A DNA stretch of 9,452 bases, from the NCBI GenBank assembly GCA_964535155.1, contig CAZHSR010000035.1, positions 1 to 9,452 of the forward strand, read 5' to 3'. Shown in pieces: positions 5,574 to 9,452 of this stretch; position 1 is the first letter of the stretch; every line of letters begins with the position of its first letter. The position numbers and the translations under genes were made by a program. A model generated the notes under the pieces. The model saw only the letters and a program-made list of their open reading frames with translations, searched no databases and was not told the origin of the DNA. The DNA is from JAGPFW01 sp964535155. GTDB taxonomy: Bacteria > Patescibacteriota > WWE3 > UBA101185 > UBA10185.

Positions 5574-6167
5574 ATGAAAATACTCCTTCTCCGACACGGA
5601 GAATCCCAAGACGACATTATTAACGCATACGGCGGATGGGCAGACTTTCCACTCACGGAAAAAGGTGCAGAACAAATAAAAACTTCGGCAGAAAAAATTG
5701 CTAATCTAGATGTAACTTTTTCCAAAATTTTAACCTCGCCTTTAAAAAGAGCTTCACAAAGCGCCGAATTGTTGGTGGAGAAATTGCAAATTCCTGTGGA
5801 AACTTTTGAGTATATAAAAGAGCGGAACACCTATGGGATTTTGTGCGGAATGGAAAAGGCGGTTGCAAAAGAAAAGTACCCTTGGCTTGTTGAAGCTTAT
5901 GAGGCGGATGAGTTTGTGGATGGGAGTGAGCGTTTGGCGGATATTGAAGCGCGGGCAAAAAAGGCTTGGGAGTTGGTTTTGTCTCGTTCGGAGGAGGCTC
6001 AATTGGAGGGTAATTTAATTTTGGTGACACACGGGAATTTTTTGAAAGCTTTTATTCCTTTTGCTTTACCTGGGAGGAAGTTGGTAAAGAAGGATGATGC
6101 TGGATTTTTGTTGTTTGATGCTGTTTCTGGAGAGGTTTTAGTGGAGGATGGGATTGGGGTTGAATAG
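5574..6167 (+). CDS. Histidine phosphatase superfamily protein (phosphoglycerate mutase-like)
   Basis: A 197-residue protein with the complete branch-1 histidine phosphatase active site. RHGES (7-11) carries the nucleophile His8, with Arg7 as a phosphate ligand. The second Arg is Arg59 in LTSPLKRASQSAE, the probable acid is Glu83 in KERNTYG, and the second His is His153 in VTHGNFLK. The RERNYG-like motif and 'LTEKGAEQ' segment place it with cobC/gpmB-like phosphatases rather than with the classical glycolytic mutase, which is longer and has more conserved residues around the active site. The substrate cannot be told from sequence, and a sugar-phosphate or nucleotide phosphatase is as likely as a mutase. 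No signal peptide, so cytoplasmic. It starts from a leaderless-type promoter and converges on the 6259-6489 gene. Confidence 0.9.
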   Translation: MKILLLRHGESQDDIINAYGGWADFPLTEKGAEQIKTSAEKIANLDVTFSKILTSPLKRASQSAELLVEKLQIPVETFEYIKERNTYGILCGMEKAVAKEKYPWLVEAYEADEFVDGSERLADIEARAKKAWELVLSRSEEAQLEGNLILVTHGNFLKAFIPFALPGRKLVKKDDAGFLLFDAVSGEVLVEDGIGVE

Positions 6168-6205
6168 GTTTTAGTAAGGTTTGGTATAGTAAAGGGAATT
6201 TTGGA

Positions 6206-6241
6206 AGAAAAAAAGGGTTGTTTCTAGGTGAGACAACCCTT
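6206..6241 (-). terminator. Intrinsic terminator for the minus-strand cluster ending with the 6259-6489 gene
   Basis: The stem AAGGGTTGTTTC/GAGACAACCCTT (6213-6241 with loop TAGGT and one G-U pair) is followed, on the minus strand, by a run of seven T (A-run at 6208-6214 on the plus strand, overlapping the stem base). On the plus strand no T-run follows, so it should stop only minus-strand transcripts. No separate terminator is seen for the histidine phosphatase gene. Confidence 0.8.
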
Positions 6242-6258
6242 ATGGTACTTGACAGATC

Positions 6259-6489
6259 TTAGCTTACAATTTCTTTGGGTCCAACCACTCGCACCTGACC
6301 CAGGATCAGATCGTTTTCTTTATTGACCTTGATTTTAGTTACTTTGACCATAACCCCTGTTTCTCCAGGGGGACTGTCGACTACGCCCTCCCATTGTTTC
6401 CCATCAGCAACTTGAACCTGGACCTTTTCTCCAACAACTAGTCTTTTCATCCGAGCAACTGCTCTTTTGTACTTTGCGTAATTTCCCAT
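6259..6489 (-). CDS. Small beta-rich protein of unknown function
   Basis: A 76-residue product. A short basic helix (NYAKYKRAVARMKRL, 3-17) precedes alternating hydrophobic strands: EKVQVQVADGKQWEGVV, TGVMVKVTKIKV and LILGQVRVVG. This pattern is compatible with a small SH3-like or KOW-like barrel that could bind RNA or the ribosome, but no diagnostic motif is complete and I do not name a family. The ATG at 6489 was chosen over the GTG at 6525. AGGAGG (complement of 6496-6501) lies 6 nt before the ATG, while the GTG lies just after the -10 box, inside the predicted start region. The gene has its own promoter directly behind the ligA stop codon and its own terminator, so it can be made independently of ligA. 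Like the 4420 gene, it is a small gene with a leader and a strong ribosome binding site. Confidence 0.75.
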   Translation of the reverse strand: MGNYAKYKRAVARMKRLVVGEKVQVQVADGKQWEGVVDSPPGETGVMVKVTKIKVNKENDLILGQVRVVGPKEIVS

Positions 6490-6495
6490 CCCTTT

Positions 6496-6501
6496 CCTCC
6501 T
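6496..6501 (-). promoter_or_regulatory. Strong Shine-Dalgarno sequence deciding the start of the 6259-6489 gene
   Basis: AGGAGG on the minus strand, 6 nt before the ATG at 6489. It rules against the upstream GTG at 6525, which has no such site. Confidence 0.8.
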
Positions 6502-6525
6502 AAGCCATGTGTTAATAACAGGCAC

Positions 6526-6534
6526 ATTATATCA
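6526..6534 (-). promoter_or_regulatory. Extended -10 promoter of the small beta-rich protein, made partly from the ligA stop codon
   Basis: On the minus strand, TGA (6534-6532) followed by TATAAT (6531-6526) matches the extended -10 form TGnTATAAT. The TGA is also the stop codon of ligA. The expected start of transcription is near 6519, giving a leader of about 30 nt before the ATG at 6489. Confidence 0.65.
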
Positions 6535-8604
6535 AAAAAGATTGGAAAAGTCTTGTTCCAAAAGTATTTCAATACCCAACTCCCTTGCCTTGTCCAATTT
6601 AGACCCTGGACTTTCTCCTACCACAACAAAATCCGTTGATTTGCTTACGGTTCCAGTTACGATCCCCCCAGCTTGTTCTACTTGGTTTTTGGCTTCATCA
6701 CGAGTGAAGTTTTGCAGTTCTCCTGTAAAAACAAATCTTTTTCCTTGTAATTTTTGCGAAACTTGCAAATCTTCTCCTTCTGCTTTTTTGGCATTTTCTG
6801 GATACACGATTTCCATCCCAGTCGCCCACATCTCATCCAACATTGCCAAATTCTCTTCTGATGCAAAAAACGCTTCCACTTGCTGTGCTATTTCTGGTCC
6901 TATCTCATGAATCCTTTCCAAATCCTGTTGCGAGGCTTTTGATAAAGTTTCTAGACCTTTAAAATTTTTAGTTAAGACTTTTGCAACATGTTCTCCTACT
7001 AAAGGGATTCCTAGGGCATACAAAAATCTTGCAAAATCAACTTTTTTGTTTTTTTCTATTTCTTCCAATAAATTTTCAACCGATTTTTCTGCAAACCCTT
7101 CTAGGGCAAGAAGTTCCTCTCCTTTTAAGCCAAAAATATCCGCCAGATTTTTAACCAAACCTTTTCCCACCAACAACTCCGCTGTCTTACGGCCCATCCC
7201 TTCAATATCTAATCCGCCTCGGGAAACAAAATGAAACAAATTCGCCTTTAACTGTGCAGGACAGCTTTTGTTAGGGCAAATAGTCTGCTTTTTATCTGGA
7301 GAGGTTACAGTTTCCGCATCACACACAGGGCAGGTTTTTGGCATTGTAAAAACCACTTCCTCGCCTGTTCGCACTTGTTTAACCGGCATGACAATTTGCG
7401 GAATCACATCCCCTGCGCGCTCCACTAAAACCCTATCCCCTATTCTTATATCTTTGCGCTCTATTTCGCTTAAGTTATGCAAAGAAGCCCGCGCCACTTC
7501 CACCCCTCCAATGTTTACAGGTTCTAGCTCCGCCACTGGCGTAATCCTTCCAGTGCGACCAACTTGCACTTTTATATCTAAAAGTTTTGTCGTTTCTTGC
7601 CGTGCCTCAAACTTATAAGCCACTGCCCATTTTGGATTGCGTGTCCTAAAGCCTAATTTCTCCTGAAAATCAAACTTATTTACTTTAATGACAACTCCGT
7701 CTATGTCGTAATCCAAAGTATCTCGCTGGTTTTCCAAGTCAGCATAATATTTATTTATTTCCTCTTTTGAATTGCAGCTAGCAGAATCCTTTAAATTAAC
7801 CGAAAATCCCAAGTTTTGTAGGCTTTCCAAAGTCTCTTTTTGAGTTTTAAAAAATCTGTTTGCACCCAGCAGTGTGTATACAAAAATTTTAAGAGGTCTT
7901 TGCGCTGTTATAGCGGGATCTAACTGTCTTAAAGAACCAGAAGCAGCATTTCTTGGGTTTGCAAAAGGTTCCAATCCACTATCTATTTGTTGCTTATTCA
8001 TTTTTTCAAAGTCTTTTTTGCCTATATAAATTTCCCCTCTTACAACAAAAGCCTTGCGGGCGTCTTCCCATCCTCTTGAGTTCTGCTTTAATTCAGGAAC
8101 TTTTTTGAAATCAATTTTTAGTGGAATTTCCTTTATAGTGCGCACATTTTGTGTAACATCTTCCCCTTGGTAACCATCCCCTCGGGTAAGTGCCTGTTGC
8201 AACTCGCCATTTTTATATTGCAACTCAATTGAAAGTCCGTCATATTTTGGCTCTGCAATAAATAAATTTTTTTCTTCTTTCGATTGGGGTGCTAGTTCTG
8301 AATAAACACTATTTAGAAAAGTGTTCAATTCGACCTCTTTTCTAATGGAAAGTATGCTCAGCATTGGCTCTGGATGGGGTGCGGTTTCAAATTCATCTAA
8401 AATATCTCCCGAAACCCTTTGTGTTGGGGAATTTGGGTCAAGAAATTCTGGATTTTCTTCTTCCAAGTTTTTTAGTTCTTGAAAGAGTCGGTCATATTCG
8501 GCATCGGAAACTTTTGGTTGAGATTTGACATAGTACGCGTAGTCGTATTCCGAGATTTGCTCTCTTAATTTCTCAATTTTTTCTTGGATATTTTTGTTTT
8601 GCAT
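6532..8604 (-). CDS. ligA: NAD-dependent DNA ligase LigA
   Basis: A full-length 690-residue bacterial replicative ligase that seals nicks with NAD+ as AMP donor. Domains in order: Ia (about 1-70, with YDYAYYVKSQPKVSDAEYD for NAD+ binding); adenylation domain with the nucleophile Lys120 in AEPKYDGLSIEL, TRGDGYQGEDVT (140-151), FANPRNAASGSLRQLD (214-229) and DIDGVVIKVN (300-309); OB fold with VQVGRTGRITPVA (347-359); a Cys4 zinc finger (Cys425, 428, 443, 448); helix-hairpin-helix repeats (about 460-600); and a C-terminal BRCT domain (about 617-690). Nothing essential appears missing. Upstream, TAAATT ends 6 nt before the ATG (complement of 8611-8616), so ligA can have its own leaderless start. 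It also lies 47 bases behind the membrane protein gene and could be read through from it. The end abuts the promoter of the next gene. Confidence 0.98.
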   Translation of the reverse strand: MQNKNIQEKIEKLREQISEYDYAYYVKSQPKVSDAEYDRLFQELKNLEEENPEFLDPNSPTQRVSGDILDEFETAPHPEPMLSILSIRKEVELNTFLNSVYSELAPQSKEEKNLFIAEPKYDGLSIELQYKNGELQQALTRGDGYQGEDVTQNVRTIKEIPLKIDFKKVPELKQNSRGWEDARKAFVVRGEIYIGKKDFEKMNKQQIDSGLEPFANPRNAASGSLRQLDPAITAQRPLKIFVYTLLGANRFFKTQKETLESLQNLGFSVNLKDSASCNSKEEINKYYADLENQRDTLDYDIDGVVIKVNKFDFQEKLGFRTRNPKWAVAYKFEARQETTKLLDIKVQVGRTGRITPVAELEPVNIGGVEVARASLHNLSEIERKDIRIGDRVLVERAGDVIPQIVMPVKQVRTGEEVVFTMPKTCPVCDAETVTSPDKKQTICPNKSCPAQLKANLFHFVSRGGLDIEGMGRKTAELLVGKGLVKNLADIFGLKGEELLALEGFAEKSVENLLEEIEKNKKVDFARFLYALGIPLVGEHVAKVLTKNFKGLETLSKASQQDLERIHEIGPEIAQQVEAFFASEENLAMLDEMWATGMEIVYPENAKKAEGEDLQVSQKLQGKRFVFTGELQNFTRDEAKNQVEQAGGIVTGTVSKSTDFVVVGESPGSKLDKARELGIEILLEQDFSNLF

Positions 8605-8610
8605 TTTTAA

Positions 8611-8616
8611 AATTTA
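8611..8616 (-). promoter_or_regulatory. Possible -10 element of ligA, leaderless layout
   Basis: TAAATT on the minus strand, then TTAAAA, then the ATG at 8604. The 6-nt gap matches other genes here, but the hexamer is weaker and the region is A+T-rich, so a chance match is possible. No ribosome binding site is seen before ligA. Confidence 0.45.
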
Positions 8617-8651
8617 CCTAGTCGAAGGGCGGGCACTGGGTTTTACAAGGC

Positions 8652-8939
8652 CTAAAATCTTCCCAAATTCCCGTTACCTATGTTACCAATAGGCTCATCC
8701 ACTTCCTTTGTGGAATCGTCAACTATTTCCGGTTTTTTCTTTTTCTTAAGCAAAACCACACCCGAAAAGATAAAGAACACTCCGCTTAACAAAAGGAAAA
8801 AAATTTCCGCATTGCTCTCTGGATGTAATCCTTGCGAAAAGCTCATGATTGCAGCCACATCGACTAGGGCAACAAGTGGAATCAAAATTAGTAATGTGGT
8901 TTTTGTGAAAATTTTTCTTTCTTCTGCAAGTGGTTTCAT
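8652..8939 (-). CDS. Small membrane protein with two transmembrane segments, function unknown
   Basis: A 95-residue product with two hydrophobic helices, about 13-34 (KTTLLILIPLVALVDVAAIM) and 46-64 (IFFLLLSGVFFIFSGVVLL), separated by a short polar loop. The second helix is followed by five lysines (65-69), which by the positive-inside rule places the C-terminal tail, and so also the N-terminus, in the cytoplasm. The tail is acidic and then Gly/Asn-rich. No catalytic or binding motif is recognised. It is the first gene of a minus-strand cluster with ligA, but co-location alone does not show a shared role. It starts from a TAAAAT box 6 nt before the ATG, just beyond a palindrome-array box. Confidence 0.75.
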   Translation of the reverse strand: MKPLAEERKIFTKTTLLILIPLVALVDVAAIMSFSQGLHPESNAEIFFLLLSGVFFIFSGVVLLKKKKKPEIVDDSTKEVDEPIGNIGNGNLGRF

Positions 8940-8945
8940 GGAATT

Positions 8946-8951
8946 ATTTTA
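8946..8951 (-). promoter_or_regulatory. -10 element of the small membrane protein gene, leaderless layout
   Basis: Minus-strand TAAAAT with extended TGT before it, then AATTCC, then the ATG at 8939. The left palindrome box, centred at 8976, lies 25 bp upstream of the hexamer, where a -35 element would be. Confidence 0.7.
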
Positions 8952-8970
8952 ACATGGTTATATAGTGTGG

Positions 8971-9134
8971 GGGATAATCCTTTGTCGAACTTGTACTTTG
9001 AACGACAAGGACGGAGTAAAGTCCCATTTCTCTCAAGGATTATCCTTGAGAAAACATGCAAAAAACGGCACTTTTGGTTTCTATGAAGGTGTAGGTGAAA
9101 ATTTTACGCAAGGATTATCCTTCGGACTATGTCT
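8971..9134. repeat. Three-box palindrome array, copy 2
   Basis: GGATWATCC cores are centred at 8976, 9041 and 9116, with spacings of 65 and 75 bp. The left box begins GGGGATAATCC. The middle box is extended into a perfect palindrome with 9-base arms, TCTCAAGGA (9031-9039) and TCCTTGAGA (9043-9051), around TTA. The right box is followed by TTCGGACTATGTCTT. Box order and three flanking stretches match copy 1 (1310-1464), while the rest of the spacers differ. A 69-codon open frame crosses the array (8965-9174) but looks accidental. The 297 bases between the membrane protein gene and the gene at 9237 hold only this array and a promoter. Confidence 0.85.
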
Positions 9135-9156
9135 TGTTTTCGTTTCAGTTTATGTA

Positions 9157-9162
9157 TATAAT
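9157..9162 (+). promoter_or_regulatory. Probable -10 element of the partial gene at 9237
   Basis: TATAAT within TGTATATAAT predicts transcription from about 9169, which would give a leader of about 68 nt. This differs from the leaderless layout of other genes. A weak TATTGC exactly 6 nt before the ATG is an alternative. Confidence 0.45.
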
Positions 9163-9236
9163 ATGTACATATAGTGAGATGAAAAACCACTAATCTAGCG
9201 TGCAAAAAAAACATTTCGCACCATTATTGCAACATT

Positions 9237-9452
9237 ATGACAAGAAAAGACCTAATAAAACTAAATAATCTCCCTTTTTTTACTAGGGCCACCTTGAACT
9301 CATTAGATGCCCCAGTTGCTACATTTTCTCTCGTTTCTGACATTTCTACCCCCACCCCCACCCCCTACGCTTCCGCCACCCCAACCCCCGCCCCACTCAC
9401 CGCTACCCCCGTCACCGCCACCCCCCACCCAAACACACTCACCAAAAACATC
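9237..9452 (+). CDS. Partial protein with a possible helix-turn-helix N-terminus and Thr/Pro-rich segment, cut by the window edge
   Basis: 72 codons are open from the ATG at 9237 to the right edge with no stop. Residues 1-24 (MTRKDLIKLNNLPFFTRATL...) could form two short helices like the start of a winged-helix regulator or AbiEi-type antitoxin, but this is a weak resemblance. Residues about 36-65 are low-complexity Thr/Pro/Ala (TPTPTPYASATPTPAPL and onward), coded almost entirely by ACC, CCC and GCC. A similar Thr/Pro-rich stretch opens the polymerase at the other end of the window, which is also next to a palindrome array. The C-rich coding strand leaves runs of 4-6 G on the opposite strand. 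No ribosome binding site is visible. The frame is supported by its unbroken length and third-position C bias, but the family cannot be named. Confidence 0.6.
   Translation, partial: MTRKDLIKLNNLPFFTRATLNSLDAPVATFSLVSDISTPTPTPYASATPTPAPLTATPVTATPHPNTLTKNI
9349..9427 (-). other. C-rich low-complexity tract with potential G-quadruplex on the minus strand
   Basis: Runs of four or more C occur at 9349-9353, 9355-9359, 9361-9365, 9379-9382, 9385-9389, 9391-9394 and 9406-9410, with more to the right. On the minus strand these are G-runs, but forming a four-run quadruplex from them needs at least one loop longer than 7 bases. The tract codes for the Thr/Pro segment of the partial gene, so it may be only a coding by-product. 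Confidence 0.4.

Noticed and set aside
6490..6525. GTG start at 6525 adding 12 residues to the small beta-rich protein
   Set aside because: The GTG lies directly after the -10 hexamer, at or before the expected transcription start, whereas the ATG at 6489 has AGGAGG at 6 nt.
6532..6534. Possible recoding of TGA as glycine, as in some related phyla
   Set aside because: TGA ends ligA right after the usual BRCT end, and no gene here needs TGA read as an amino acid.
6509..7618. Several plus-strand open frames opposite ligA
   Set aside because: They are antisense shadows of a complete, well-conserved ligase, with no recognisable protein motifs.
1310..9134. Palindrome boxes as LexA (SOS) boxes
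   Set aside because: They match neither CTGT-N8-ACAG nor GAAC-N4-GTTC, despite lying next to dinB. A damage role remains only a hypothesis.
8965..9174. 69-codon open frame across the second array, resembling a peptide read through the first array (GVKxHxSQGLSL in both)
   Set aside because: The likeness follows from the shared DNA repeats. The box spacing of 65 bp is not a multiple of three, the frame has no promoter or ribosome binding site, and the other parts do not match.

Overview
The window reads as part of a small-genome, gene-dense bacterium, most likely a member of the Candidate Phyla Radiation (Patescibacteria). That placement is inferred from compact genes, frequent strand switching, short or remodelled enzymes and a strikingly uniform leaderless promoter layout. 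It is not based on a marker gene. TGA acts as an ordinary stop (it ends ligA), which argues against SR1/Gracilibacteria-type recoding.

Layout, left to right. Bases 1-149 (minus strand) are the first 49 codons of a HypF-like hydrogenase maturation protein, with richer G+C (80 of the first 150 bases) than its neighbours. Next on the same strand is a Y-family DNA polymerase (dinB-like, 172-1272) that seems to stop before the usual C-terminal end of the family. A divergent intergenic region (1273-1483) holds a three-box palindrome array. A pyruvate kinase without its B domain (1484-2764, plus) converges on xseB and xseA (minus, 2776-4324), the two subunits of exonuclease VII. Diverging from xseA are three plus-strand genes: a small basic protein built of two copies of one repeat (4420-4887, closed by a strong terminator), a 128-residue protein of unknown function that may be RNase-like (5046-5432, followed by a structured inverted repeat), and a histidine phosphatase (5574-6167). 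These converge on a minus-strand cluster: a two-helix membrane protein (8652-8939), ligA (6532-8604) and a small beta-rich protein (6259-6489, with its own promoter and terminator). A second three-box palindrome array (8971-9134) separates that cluster from a plus-strand gene that runs off the right edge (9237 onward).

The clearest theme is DNA repair and replication: a translesion polymerase, exonuclease VII and NAD-dependent ligase, interleaved with one remodelled glycolytic enzyme.

Two signals stand out. First, six copies of a palindrome close to AAGGATWATCCTT lie in two ordered arrays of three, with centre spacings of 65/65 and 65/75 bp. Both arrays sit in divergent intergenic regions, and their outer boxes lie just upstream of the -10 elements of flanking genes. 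They share extra conserved sequence around the boxes, so they are either a regulatory module or copies of an uncharacterised dispersed element. Second, six genes have a TATAAT-like hexamer exactly 6 nt before the start codon, and a seventh has one 7 nt before, which implies leaderless mRNAs. Two other genes instead have a leader and a strong Shine-Dalgarno sequence.
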